Made by a program: the position numbers and the translations under genes. Shown piece by piece: positions 18,461 through 29,104 of a stretch of 64,000 bases of DNA (positions are counted from its first letter, which is position 1; every line of letters starts with the position of its first letter). Origin of the DNA: Mesostigma viride (taxonomy: Eukaryota; Streptophyta; Mesostigmatophyceae; Mesostigmatales; Mesostigmataceae). Location of the stretch: positions 1 to 64,000 of the forward strand of contig RPFO01000061.1 in the NCBI GenBank assembly GCA_009746045.1, written 5' to 3'. The notes under the pieces are model-generated. The model was not told the origin of the DNA, did no database searches, and worked only from the letters and a program-made list of their open reading frames with translations.

Positions 18461-19177
18461 AGTACTCGAATGGCAATGCAATTCGGCGGTGGCGGCAGGG
18501 TCAACCGTCAAGTTATATGGTCGGCACCACGCTACACGGATTTCACCGGAGGCGAATGAGGTAACCGTCCATTCTCCTTCCCCGCAGCTGTAAATGGGAC
18601 GCACCAACGCCACAAAGGACTGGTACTCATGGCCAGTGCTGGCTGCCCTCACACAAGCGAGTCCGAGGATGACAAGCCGCACAACGGTGTTGCCCGTGGG
18701 AGTGGCACGCAGGTCACGCATTAGCTCGATCAGGATCCGCATGACTGCAGATGTCACCGATGGAGAACGACGTCACCTTGGCGGTGCTACGAGAGCCAGC
18801 CTTTTTGCACGAAACATACAGCGGAGGCCAGTCACTCTTGGTGTCTAGTTGGGCCAGGGAATCCTTTTCATCAGACAGCGTGTAGAAGTTGTGAGCTCGT
18901 GTGATGTTGTGCTCTGGAACGGTTATCTGAGGAATACCGTTGATGAACCTGCTGTTGGTTGGAAAACCCTTGCCCACGTCGAGCATGTGAAGCACAACTG
19001 GCTTGGCCGCAGTAGCACCCCGGGATGCAATCGAGAGGCTGCCGGCTCCCTTCACGAGCACCCCCAAATATCCCAGATACTTGACGAGGCACTTGTGCGC
19101 AGCTGGGTCCTGCGATGCTGCCTGTTGCAATTCAACAGCAATAGCACAAGCAATGTCATGATTCCAAACGCCAAGAA
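18461..19177 (-). pseudogene. Exon 2 main part of the split gene
   Basis: Upstream frame contains GVWNHDIACAIAVELQQ, KCLVKYLGYLGVLVKGAG and TLSDEKDSLAQLDTKSDW. Downstream frame (from about 18757) contains MRILIELMRDLRATPTGN and HEYQSFVALVRPIYSCGEG, ending STTLAD at the half-LINE. The two frames meet near 18750, implying a one-base shift. The exact acceptor is uncertain because the border has been tandemly copied. Function unknown. Confidence 0.55.
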
Positions 19178-19372
19178 CTGCACTTAGTAATATTCCTTTG
19201 GTAAAATGCAATTCAAGAGCAATAGCACAAGCAATGTCATGATTCCAAACGCCAAGAACTGCACTTATTGTAATATTCCTTTGGTAAAATGCAATTCAAG
19301 AGCAATAGCACAAGCAATGTCATGATTCCAAACGCCAAGAACTGCACTTATTGTAATATTCCTTTGGTAAAA
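19127..19372 (-). repeat. Three tandem copies of an intron-exon border (about 82 bp)
   Basis: Units of 81 and 83 bp each contain the end of intron 1 and the first about 50 nt of exon 2, so three candidate acceptors are present. The 83-bp period would shift the frame if more than one copy were exonic. Confidence 0.75.
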
Positions 19373-19404
19373 TAACAACCGGATTTCCCCTGTCATAAAT
19401 TTAC

Positions 19405-19686
19405 CTGAGATTTCCCATCCGTTTTGGCTGTTTGCTCGGTTTCCTCATCCGAAGCACCGGAGGCATTCATTCTATGAAGTTCATTGACTGCTCCCCTGAC
19501 GTACACGTTTGATGCCCTTTGCTTCTGTACTTCATCACCTACAGCGCCCACTGATACAGGGCCTGTATCCACTGTGTTCTCTTGCCCCGGTGGTGCTACT
19601 GCGTCCTGTTCACTGGCATGCTCCACATGTCCGGCATCCCCGCCATTGTTTTCAATACCTGCCTGCGGCTGCACGCCGCTAGCCAT
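19405..19686 (-). pseudogene. Exon 1 of the split gene
   Basis: 94 codons from ATG (MASGVQPQAGIENNGGDAG) to GKSQ, then donor GTAAAT. Hydrophilic, acidic, no recognised domain. Divergent from the DUF7869-like gene starting at 20325, with about 640 bp between starts. Confidence 0.55.
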
Positions 19687-19842
19687 TCTCAGCTATCCGG
19701 ATTTCCGAACTACGCCAATACCTGGCCAGAATGGCTGAAAATTTCCACGAAATGCATCCAAGTGCACGAATTATTGAGTCGGTGGTGGCACCATGGCACG
19801 GAGTACAAATGGGTGGTGGCACGCCGTGCCACCGGTGGTGGT

Positions 19843-20096
19843 GGCACGGTGCAACGGTGCAACGGTGCAACGGTGCAACGGTGCAACGGTGCAACGGCCA
19901 GTGATTGGCCCGTAGTTGATTTTGTGATATGCGCCTGGTAAAAATTGGCCGCAAATCTTGTGCCCACGTACGACCGGACGAATTTGCGGCCAATTTTTAC
20001 TAGGCTGCATGTCAGCAAATCAAGAACGGGCCAATCACTGGCCGTTGCACCGTTGCACCGTTGCACCGTTGCACCGTTGCACCGTTGCACCACCAA
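19843..20096. mobile_element. Foldback element with octamer-repeat arms
   Basis: A long imperfect palindrome centred near 19970. Outer arms are (GCAACGGT)n at about 19850-19898 and (GCACCGTT)n at about 20043-20092. Inner arms pair CCAGTGATTGGCCCG with CGGGCCAATCACTGG and TAAAAATTGGCCGCAAAT with ATTTGCGGCCAATTTTTA. No coding capacity. It sits between two divergent genes. Confidence 0.8.
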
Positions 20097-20134
20097 ATTT
20101 TACTCCAGAATGCCCTGTCTTTGCATGTAAAGGA

Positions 20135-20250
20135 TAATTATGATAATGAACCAGCGATGGAAGCAAGGGGATAATGAACCAGCGATGGAAGCAAGGGGAT
20201 AATGAACCAGCGATGGAAGCACCAGCGATGAAAGCGATGGAAGCGATGGA
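20135..20250 (+). repeat. 27-bp minisatellite (ATAATGAACCAGCGATGGAA core)
   Basis: Three units of about 27 bp ending GCAAGGGG, then shorter GCGATGGAA repeats. Confidence 0.8.
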
Positions 20251-20292
20251 AGCTGGAGGGGGAGGGGGAGGGGGAGGGGGAGGGGGAGGGGG
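20251..20292 (+). repeat. (GGGGGA)n tract, G-quadruplex prone
   Basis: Six or seven consecutive G5 runs separated by single A, about 35 bp upstream of the first ATG of the next gene. Confidence 0.85.
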
Positions 20293-22919
20293 CGGCCGTA
20301 TAATATTACGCAGTTCCTAAAGCCATGTATTATTACGCAGTTCCTAAAGCCATGAAGGGCCTGGGCATTATGGAGCCCGATGCGGGGGCGCAGGTTTTTG
20401 GAATGCTATTCTCGCTGCTTGTCCTGGTGGTCGTGTTGCTCGTCATGGCGAGACGAGGGCTCCGTCTTAGCGCTGCCGCCGTCTTAGCAAAATGCACCAC
20501 GGATGCGTCCTGTGCTGCGGCACTTAGCAGGGACTGGGACTGTGGGTGTGGCCGCCATTGTTTGCGAAGCGTGCATTTCGAGGAGATAAGAGCGATGAGG
20601 ACCGACATGTGGTCTAAGAAGCCTGCGGATCGGAAAGAGTTTATAAAGAACCAGCTTTTTCAGGCCGGCCAGCGAGAAACTGAAATTCCGGGGAGCTTGA
20701 GTCACAAACGCAGTCGAGACGAGGGCTTCCTTTTCGCAGTGGATGGCTACGTTACTTACCCAGCTGACAGGCATCAGCCAGAGTCGGCAACCCCGTTTCG
20801 GCATCGCATGTGTGAAGCCGCTTTCCGCCGTGCTTTGTATATCAACCCCAATATGTGGCACGCGGCTGTCAAGGAGACAACCCGCCCTCGACCTTTGCCT
20901 GGCGATCGTGATTTGGAGTCCGGCTTGGGTAGCACTGCTGGACGGCGCATTGGGGTATCCCGGTCATTGTCTGCCAAGATTGGGGAGGCCAAGGCGCTTT
21001 GTGAGCTGTGGATTCGGCGTTGGTTCTGCCCAGCAGTTGAGAAGGATCCCCGGGATGGCGCCAGCATCATTGAGCAACCGTGCAAGAAGACTTTATACTC
21101 GGACTACACTGCAGAGCAGCAGGACTACGGAACACCTGTAGTTAGCATTTCGCTTTTCAGGACAATTTTTGAAGCAGTGAGAGTAAGCATGCGAGTCCGG
21201 ATTGAGAAATATCGCACGAAAATTATGGGTGAGTGCTCCCGCTGCCGGAAGTTAAAGGATGCCATCTTGTCTTATCGGACCACTGACCGGACCCGGTGGG
21301 AGGCTTTCAAAGAGAAGTTAGCTGATCACACCGACTTCTTTAATGGGGAACGGATGGCTTACCTGCAACGAAGGTTTGAGGGCGCCAAGCACTATTTTGT
21401 TTCCATAGTCATCGATGGTCTGGCGAAAATGAAGACGGCGGTTCCAACCAGGGGCAGCGCCTCGAAAGAGTGGCTTAGCAGCCGCAAGCTACATATACCC
21501 TACCAGCTGGTTTGCTCGATTTTGCACGGAGTGAGGACGTACTTCTGGGTGATTATGCCTTGGGTAGCCAATTCTGAGGTTTCTGGTAATTCAGGGCGTG
21601 TCACTGCGACGCTGCTCACACACCAATTGTTGGAAGTGGTGGTTGAGCGACCATGGGAAAGGTCCCACAATCCTGAGATCCGCGAGTTCGGCCTTGCCAC
21701 GACACTCGTCCTTCAAGTGGACGGGGGTGGGGACAACATGAATAGCGAGCTATTGGGCTTTCTAGCGGTTCTCATTAACCGCCGTCTCTTTTCTCGCATC
21801 AGGGTGTGCCGCCTGCCCCCGGGGCACACCCATAATGACGCTGATCAGAGATTTGGTTGGTTTATCCGGTGGTACAACGGGATGAAGAACCGCGTGTCAG
21901 ATCTCGCACCGGTGCTCATGCTGACATTTCAAGATGTGTTGCAAGGGCTGACGCGTGCCTTTGCACACTTCTACGAGCAAGGCCCATCCGGGAGCATGGC
22001 GACAATAAACCCACTGCCGCCATCTGCCAAGGTTGGTTTTCTTTAAAATACTATGAATTTCTTCCGGCTTCTTCTTGTTTTCCATATGTAGCATGCCATA
22101 GTTAACCAATAATCACCTTGCTTACCGATCGCCTCTTATTGCAACTGTTTGTTCTATGCTTGTTGCTTGCAGCTCGTCAATGCAGCGCTGGACTTCACAA
22201 CGTGGCTTCGAGGCTGCATAGACCCAGATCTTGGGCGTTGGGTCAAGTCTGCTGACGTGGTTATGGACGCGTCAACCAACCAACCTGTGGTGGAGCATCG
22301 GCCGGTCAGCAAGATATTTGATATCGAGCTATTCGGCCATCACGATGAAGGTGCAGGGGCGGACGTTGGTGATGACTGCTTTTTGCGCTACCGACTTGCC
22401 ACGGCAGAGGCGTTAGCTGATGTGCCCGCCAACTATTGGAGGCCTCTTGGGCCGAACGAGGAGCCATGCGACATGGTTACTGTCTCTTCGAAGCGTGTGA
22501 GTGATGGCAAACTTAGAGCTCCGCGGCGTGCTAGTCATGGAGGCGACCAAGGCGCCCAAGGGCAGCCCAGGTGTTGCCGCGTTTGCGGATTGGGATGGCG
22601 ATCGCGCAATCCGCCGTCATTGCTCTAAACTCAACCGAGTGTTTCCAGACATCATGACGGATGCAAAGCAAGCAGAGCTCAACGAGGAGATCCGCGGCTT
22701 CCCCGCTGAGCCGGAGCAAGTGGAAGAAGAAGCGTCGGTGTTTGACCGCATGATCCAAGCTCTGACGGAGTGCAGGGAGCAGCAAAAACACAAGCCCCTC
22801 CCTTTTTGCCTCCACAGTGCAGGGGATCAGGCGGTGATGCGGGCTGCCCGTGCTTTGGAAGCGCCGCTGCACCCAATTATCAGCCATGCAGGCAACCGCC
22901 GCACTAGGAAGTCGGAAAA

Positions 22920-23300
22920 AATTCGTCCTGATATTTCTTGATATCGTCCTGAGTTTTTTTTTTAGAAATCCTGAGAAATCCTGAGAAATCCTGAGATATC
23001 TTGAGATTGTCTTGAGATCGTCTTGAGATTTTTCTTAATTTTTCCTGAGATTGCCCTGATTTTTCCTGATTTTTTTCGTCTTCACAAAATCTGGTAAGTG
23101 CACACCTCGGGTCCTGAGATTTCTGGTGAAAAACTCAGGTCTTGAGATTTTGACTTTGTAGTGAAAATCTCAGGACAAAATCTCAGGACAATCTCAGGAC
23201 AATCTCAGGACAAAAAAACGAGTAGAATCTCAAGAAAATCTCAGGACAAAAAAACGAGTAGAATCTCAAGAAAATCAAGAACATGCACAGGCGAATTCTC
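22920..23300 (+). repeat. CACTA left subterminal repeats
   Basis: Many direct and inverted copies of TCCTGAGA and TCTCAGGA, including an AATCTCAGGACAAAA run. Confidence 0.8.
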
Positions 23301-23870
23301 CAGCCATTCTGGGACAAAAAAATGGTGTTATCAGGGACCAACAGAAATACGACCATGCAAGATGATTACAACAGGGGCATGACTCACAATCAGTGCATTT
23401 ATTACATTGATAAATATTATTTAAAAAATCTTTTATTCATAGGCAAAAAATAAATCACAACAAAAAGAGGATTGTTTCTTCATCGTTTGGCAGATCTTGT
23501 AGATCATTTGGTTCTTCATATACTCTGCCAAACTGTGCTTCGTTGCACATTTACCTGCACGCATAAACCAGGAAGGGGGAAAAAAGGCATTAAACAGGAC
23601 CATGATTAGAAACGCTGGGCTGCAGCATGTGCACATGTACACCTAACCAGACCACAGGCATAGCAAACAACATCATGCTCGGCATAAAAAAAGATACTTC
23701 TGACTGGTACAAAACATTGAAAGGGTGACCCAAGTGAAAGCCTAGCACCGCCATTACTGAGATGTGCAAGACCAAGAAACCACGACATTGCATATGACCG
23801 ATGCATTGAAAAAGGGAAAACACGTTTATTAACTGTGAAGCTCCAGGGTAACTAGACTAAATTTCTTCAG
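23301..23870. other. CACTA interior, no feature recognised
   Basis: AT-rich; short - strand reading frames without recognisable domains. Confidence 0.4.
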
Positions 23871-24470
23871 GGCAAGGGACTAATTGAATTCAGCAAGCAA
23901 GCGTACATGCGCGCAAGGACGAGAGTGGCTAAATAAGGAAGCAAGGGCGTAACAAAGGAAGCAAGGGACTGATTAGATTCAGCAAGCAAGCAATTGCAAG
24001 CATGCAAGGAAGAGGGGCTAACAAAGGAAGCAAGGGCCTAACAAAGGAATCAGGGGACTGATTCCATTCAGCAAGTGGTCAAGCATGCAGGGAAGGAACG
24101 GCCTAACCAAGTAGGCAAGGTCATATCAAAGGAAGCAAGGCATTAATTAAATTCAGCAAGCATGCGAGGAAGAGTGGCTTACAAAGGAAGCATGGGACTA
24201 AGAAAGGAAGCAAGGGACTAATTACATTCAGGAAGCACGCATGCAAGGAAGCAAGGGAATAAAGCAAGGAACTAATCAAATTCAGCAAGCGGCTAAACAA
24301 CCAAGCAAGGGCCTAATCAAGGAAGAAAGCAACCACGCAAAGAAGCAAGCAAGCACGCAAAGACGGAAACAAGCATGCAAGGAAGCAAGGGGTTTATCGA
24401 ACTCAGCAAGCAAGCATGCAAGGAAGCAAGGAGCAAGTGAGGGACCAAGGGACTAATCAACTTTATGACA
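23871..24470 (+). repeat. Degenerate minisatellite, GCAAGCATGCAAGGAAGCAAGG-like units
   Basis: Irregular tandem array of AAGGAAGCAAGGG, ACTAATTAAATTCAG and CAAGCAAGC modules, about 600 bp. Non-coding appearance. Confidence 0.7.
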
Positions 24471-26327
24471 CTTACCACGCAGAAGGGACAACCTCATGAC
24501 CGCGGAGAAGATAACATTCCGTCCCTCCTGTTGCGATTGCAAAGGGGAGAAAGAATAGTAGTGATGTAAGGAATGAATTCCAGTGCAAAATTAGGAAAAT
24601 ACCTTCAATAACAAAGCTAGTAAGTAGGCAAGGTAATTAAAAAGTAGGTAGCAAACTGATGACAACATGCACATACTCACGCATGGACCAACCAAGTTAG
24701 TATCTAATCTACTATGTGGCTTATGAGGAAGCACCATGAAACATTTGACCTTACTGGCTTCATCAGAACACGTCTAGATGCTTTTCCTTTGCAAAGATAG
24801 TCGCAATTGACGCTTGGGGCTTGCATGGGATTCAGGTCTGCATGGACGTGCTTTGACAACAAACGGGCATGTACGCACAAAAATGCCCAAGGACGGTACT
24901 TCATGATGGTCATCTTCATGAACTTGACCACGCATGTAAGAGGACAAGAAATCAAGTATTCAGAGTTCATGCTATACTAAGAAACCAGCTTTTGCTCAGA
25001 ATGCCGCTTTTGCGGTCTATGGGCCTTCCAATGCAACCTGCCAAGCAATTCTCATAAGTATCCTTGCTCAGCTACGCAGTTGCTCATTTTCCCGGCTCCA
25101 TTCCTCTTCGATCACAGCCTGTCCATGACGGCCTTGTAGGTTTTGGATAGCTCCAGAATCTCGCTCTGTTTATTCTCCGTTACTTATGTCACTCACATGT
25201 CGTCGCTACTAGAACCGCTTCTAGTGCGGTTCTCGCTGCCACCCCTGCTGCCACACCTGCAGCGCTTGTTATTCGGTGGTTGCATTCATTGGTTACGTAT
25301 GGAAATCGGTTGCCCCATCGCTCGAGCTAGCGTGTATGTGCCCTCACTGCCCGCTAGCCCCAGCACTGACTTGACTGCGAACAACGGCTAGGGCTACGTC
25401 AGACGCGTTTTTTTGAATTTGCGCAAAAAAAAAGATTGCGACTAGGTCACATCCGTAGCCAGCGGCAGGCGGAATGTCTCGAGTGATTCCAGCCAAGCGA
25501 TCTTCCGTATTGTCATGACATCTTACCTTTCCACTGGTTACTACTTGTCTCAAAGCCTTTTAGAACGGTCGGAGCCGCAAACTGCCGATAAATTTACAGG
25601 TACAGTAACTAGTATTCACCAATGAAAGCCACAGGCATTTAAAAAACCGCCGTCCTGCCAGACCCTAGAAAACGCTTGGTCCTGCCTTTGCCGGACAACC
25701 ATTGGAGCAGGTTATAAAGTGCGACAACGATTTCTGATTGTTGGCTGACAGACTGACAGCCGACAATTATTAACGCAAAGTCACTAAAGCAATTAGGCAG
25801 TGAGAACATTCTACAAAAGAGCTCTTAGTTCGGGCTTTATATAAGTAGTACCTGCCTGTTAAAAATTGGAACAAGGATACGGTTCCGGCATCCGTTTATT
25901 CCGAAGCCGGTACGGGCAAGGCTAGGGAACCGGCGTGGGAATAAACTGAACTGAACATAACTGAAATAAAGGCCGTTATGATGCCGTGAAATAGCCGCAT
26001 GACGACAGTGCCGTTCCAAACTTTCAACTTCGCGCCCTACCTCTCTTAACCGTTACCTGGTAGACCGTTGGTCCAACGAGCGAAAAATTTAGAAAGGTTG
26101 CGATTAGGCAACGCGACCTTGCACCTAGCCGCACCCATGAACGCCTTCAGCAGCCATGGTAGGCAACACAACCCTGCACCTAGCCGCACCATTCCATAAA
26201 CGCCTTCATCAGCCATGTTAGGCCGGAATAGACACGGCATTTCCACTTTGGGTCTCGCACTAGTCAAGTCACTTGCTCAGATAGAAAGCAATGGATCACG
26301 CAAAACCAGGAGCCACGCCTCCCCACG
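24471..26327. other. CACTA interior, no feature recognised
   Basis: No transposase catalytic domain (Transposase_21 type) found where it would be expected. A locally repeated stretch (GGCAACGCGACCTTGCACC-like) lies at 26105-26220. Confidence 0.4.
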
Positions 26328-27323
26328 ATGATTACGGCGGCGGTGTGTGGCATGGAGCCTGCTTGTGACGAGCATGACTCAATCCACATCAATGGCAGCA
26401 ATTACCGAACTGCAGTCGCCGACCTTCGACAAACTGTTCGCCATCGCAACTCGGGAGTAATGGTTTATGGTAAAGAGGGGGTTAGGTATGGCCGCATCAC
26501 ACACATTCTGCATAGTTTCCTCCGTGCCCCGACGGAAGGATGGAGTAGGCAAGTTCTTTTAAAGGTCGCTCTGTTTGATGTCGGTTCTGTGAAAGAGCTC
26601 CCTTTAGAGGGATTGACGCTTATACCTTTAGGGGAGCGAGCGCCCAAGCAGGATGCTTTAGTCCTTCCCGGGAGTGTATGTTCAGTTGGTTTTGTAGTTG
26701 ATCCAGAGTATGCACCTGAGATAGCCATCGTGCACTGTAAATTGCCGTGGCAAATGGTAAAGGAAACGTGTAGTGCAGCCCAGCATGTATTATCCCGTGC
26801 TGCAGGTGCTCAGCTGAGAACCACAGACGTGTATGCTGATATGAACCTGCAGCGCAAGGTGACACTGTGTGTTAAGCGAAGAGACATGACAACACGAGGT
26901 CGTTCACAAGGTAATCGCACTGCACCCATAGATCCACAAGCAACCACTGCACGCATGGCTGCGGAGCCACAAGCAACCACTGCACCTAATCGCTCACGTG
27001 GCAAGCGCACTGTTGGCACATTGGTAGAACCACAAGCAACCACTGCACCAAGCCGCTCGCGTGGCAAGCGCACTGCGGACACATTGGTAGAAACACACAC
27101 AGCCGCTGCACCAAACCGCTCGCGTGGCAAGAGCATTGCTGGCAAGTCCATGGCAGCGGCTAGTGGCAGCGCATCAAGCCCTGATGACATTGCTAGTGAT
27201 TTGTCGCTGAGCAGCGACGGTGAGGCATGCATTCCCACACAAAGGAGAAGTGAGAGGCAACGTGTGGTAGTAAATTATGCGGACTCTGACAGTGCTGCAT
27301 ACACTGATGAGGAGTGGGATTGA
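26328..27323 (+). CDS. CACTA transposase C-terminal protein (DUF4216-like)
   Basis: 331 residues, intact ORF. The stretch HINGSNYRTAVADLRQTV, followed by HRNSGVMV and then YGRITHIL, matches the opening of DUF4216 (TQNSGV..YYG.I). KVALFDVG and the later DALVLPGSVCSVGFVVDPEY fit its second half (LFKCDW.., PFILASQA..VFYV.DP). DUF4216 is the usual C-terminal domain of plant-type CACTA (TNP2) transposases. After it come three basic repeats, each with (E/V)PQATTAP.RSRGKRT, and an acidic Ser-rich tail (SPDDIASDLSLSSDGE). The repeats could bind the subterminal DNA motifs. The catalytic N-terminal part is missing upstream, so this may be a stand-alone accessory protein or a truncated transposase exon; start codon uncertain. 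Confidence 0.65.
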   Translation: MITAAVCGMEPACDEHDSIHINGSNYRTAVADLRQTVRHRNSGVMVYGKEGVRYGRITHILHSFLRAPTEGWSRQVLLKVALFDVGSVKELPLEGLTLIPLGERAPKQDALVLPGSVCSVGFVVDPEYAPEIAIVHCKLPWQMVKETCSAAQHVLSRAAGAQLRTTDVYADMNLQRKVTLCVKRRDMTTRGRSQGNRTAPIDPQATTARMAAEPQATTAPNRSRGKRTVGTLVEPQATTAPSRSRGKRTADTLVETHTAAAPNRSRGKSIAGKSMAAASGSASSPDDIASDLSLSSDGEACIPTQRRSERQRVVVNYADSDSAAYTDEEWD

Positions 27324-27479
27324 TTATATTCCTAATATAATGTAATGATGGATTGATGTAACTTGTTGTGTGCTTGTCACACTTATATTTATTTATTTCC
27401 GATGAACATGTGTGTCAACTGCATCATTTCTGCATCCACATATATTGCATAAGTGTCCTGTCTTCATGCACTTGAGAGT

Positions 27480-27880
27480 TCTCAAGTGTCATGCTCAGTG
27501 TCCTGATTTTCCTGATTTTTTGTGCCATGCTAAGTGTCCTGATTTTCCTGATTTTTTGTGCTGTTAAGTGTCCTGATTTTCCTGATTTTTTCTGATTCAG
27601 CGGGTTTTCTCAGGATCTCAGGATTTCTCAGGATTTTTTTACGAATCTCAGTGTTTCTCAGTGTTTCGCGAGACGCATCTCAGGCACTTCTCAAGATTCT
27701 CAAGAGGAAGTCCTGATATAATATCAGGAATCCTGAGAAAAGTCTCAGGGTTTCTCAGGATTTCTCCTGATATCCTGAGAAAAAAATCAGGAAATCTCAG
27801 GAAATCCTGAGAAAATCTCAGGAATCCTGAGAAAAATCTCAGGAAATCTCAGGATCCTGAGAAAAATCTCAGAACCCGAC
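27480..27880 (+). repeat. CACTA right subterminal repeats
   Basis: Dense TCCTGAGA/TCTCAGGA palindromic motifs plus three TAAGTGTCCTGATTTTCCTG units at 27490-27590. Confidence 0.85.
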
Positions 27881-29104
27881 TTCCTAGTGCGGCACGAGGT
27901 GCAAACTGCCATTCACCGGGCGCGACGCGAGGCTGAGCGCCTGCCGGCCGCATCTGCCACGCCTGCCACGCTTGCCTCCAATCCTCCTACTGGAGTTGCC
28001 TCCAATGAGCCTGCGGATGCCACCGGTGGTGCACGGACCATTGCGACTGCGGATCATATTTTTTCCGTAAATCCCGGCATTATCTCCCGTGGAGACTTTC
28101 TCATCATCAAGAGACCTGCGGTGACGTGCGGGGAAGGCATGCCCTGGCCAGAGGAGCTCTTGGTGAAGGTCATGGATGCGTCTACTGTTCGTTCACGCGG
28201 GACTCTGACTGTTTCCGTGTTTTACTCACCCTCCTGGGAAGGGCAGTTTAACAAGCTCTCGCTCGCAGGCGGTGGGCCGGGCCTGACGGTGTCGGCATCG
28301 GAAATCATCGTTCAACACTGGACAGTTGGTGCATCAGGGCAGGCTGTCCACACTCCGTCGCTGACAGCAGCACGTAAGCTATCTCGTGCAACCCTCCAGG
28401 CCTTAGATGACCATCCACACGTGCACTTTGCTGGTTTTCAAACACAGCAAGCTGCTGCAGCGACGTCAAAAGCTGCATGTGCGGCACACTTTGTTGAGCA
28501 CGGGCTGCACGCGCTGAAAGGGAGAAGGCTGTGCGCCTTGTGGGGTGCTGCCAAGACCCGTTTTCACGGGTGGGTCACAGAAGTACATGAGAATGGCGGG
28601 GCTTTGAAGATCGAGACGGTTTGGTCCGACGGCAAGGGAGCGACGTACACCACGTTGGAGGAAGTGTTAAAGTTCATCTGCGGGTGCCCTCATGCGGCTA
28701 ATGCCTTTGGCCGCGAAAAGTTTTTTCAGGATGGTGCCGCGGCCGACGCTGAGACGGGGGCGGAAGAGCCCCAACTTTCTTTTGTTTGTGAGAGTAGCGA
28801 GAGTAGCGATGATGATGAGGAGGAAGCATGGGAATGATGGGGAATGTGTGAAAGCTTCGATAGGAGTAAAGGCGTCTCTTTGTCCGGTCAAGCATGCTAG
28901 TCTTGTTGCAAGAATGAAGCCCAACATGCCAACTGTCCATGCATGGTCATGTTGCATAATGGTGGGCATAAGATACATGTGTTTGCTAGTGGCCATGTTT
29001 TACACGGAAATGGATTTACGTTCAGTATGTGATTCAATGAAATGTGATTATTTTGGTTGATGCATGCAATATACCCCATGATAACCAATGCACGTGCAAA
29101 GATG

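Larger units (their letters stand above)
5453..19686 (-). pseudogene. Unrecognised multi-exon gene split by a Gypsy element and a half-LINE
   Basis: I assemble this gene from five pieces. Exon 1 is 19686-19405 (true ATG, donor CAG/GTAAAT). Exon 2 runs from about 19177 to 18461, continues at 16449-16396 beyond the half-LINE and at 6978-6937 beyond the Gypsy element (donor CTT/GTAAGT). Exon 3 starts at 6718 (acceptor TTCAG) and runs to about 5453. Both insertions carry perfect target duplications, and the reading frame is continuous across each site once the element and one duplicate are removed. The predicted protein has an acidic segment and a probable coiled coil (about 6300-6100), then a repeated 20-residue unit with LDWQDE. 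Several one-base shifts (near 18750, the G7 run at 6592, the CCCCGG run near 6400, about 5990) suggest decay or sequencing error. No family recognised. Confidence 0.65.
22902..27889 (+). mobile_element. CACTA (EnSpm-type) DNA transposon, 4988 bp
   Basis: Ends are CACTAGGAAGTCGG and its inverse CCGACTTCCTAGTG, flanked by CG at 22900-22901 and 27890-27891. Both subterminal regions (about 22920-23300 and 27480-27880) are packed with TCCTGAGA/TCTCAGGA motifs, typical binding-site arrays of this superfamily. Removing the element and one CG restores the host frame (N-R-R-H-E-V-Q). Only the C-terminal transposase domain is recognisable inside, so this is probably a deletion derivative. Confidence 0.88.
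20325..28837 (+). pseudogene. DUF7869-like, transposase-like gene split by a CACTA element
   Basis: Exon 1 is 20325-22031, intron 22032-22172 (GT..TTGCAG, 141 nt, phase 0), exon 2 22173-22901 plus 27892-28837. The N-terminal region has a CxxxxxC-x-CG-CGRHC-type cysteine cluster and a conserved R..DRKEFIKNQL stretch. The core has IDG (Asp364), VDGGGDN (Asp466) and GHTHNDADQRF (Asp505/507), which fit the spaced acidic residues of an RNase H-like fold. I recognise this arrangement from DUF7869 proteins common in oomycetes, algae and other eukaryotes. The start is ambiguous: a 27-bp duplication gives in-frame ATGs at 20325 and 20352. A shift near 22500 and the CACTA insertion break the gene. The tail (27892-28837) has unknown folds and a Ser/Asp/Glu-rich end. 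Confidence 0.62.

Noticed and set aside
22497-22520. A 20-nt intron (GTGAGT..TTAG) explaining the frame change in the DUF7869-like gene
   Set aside because: Far shorter than any plausible spliceosomal intron here; a small indel is more likely.
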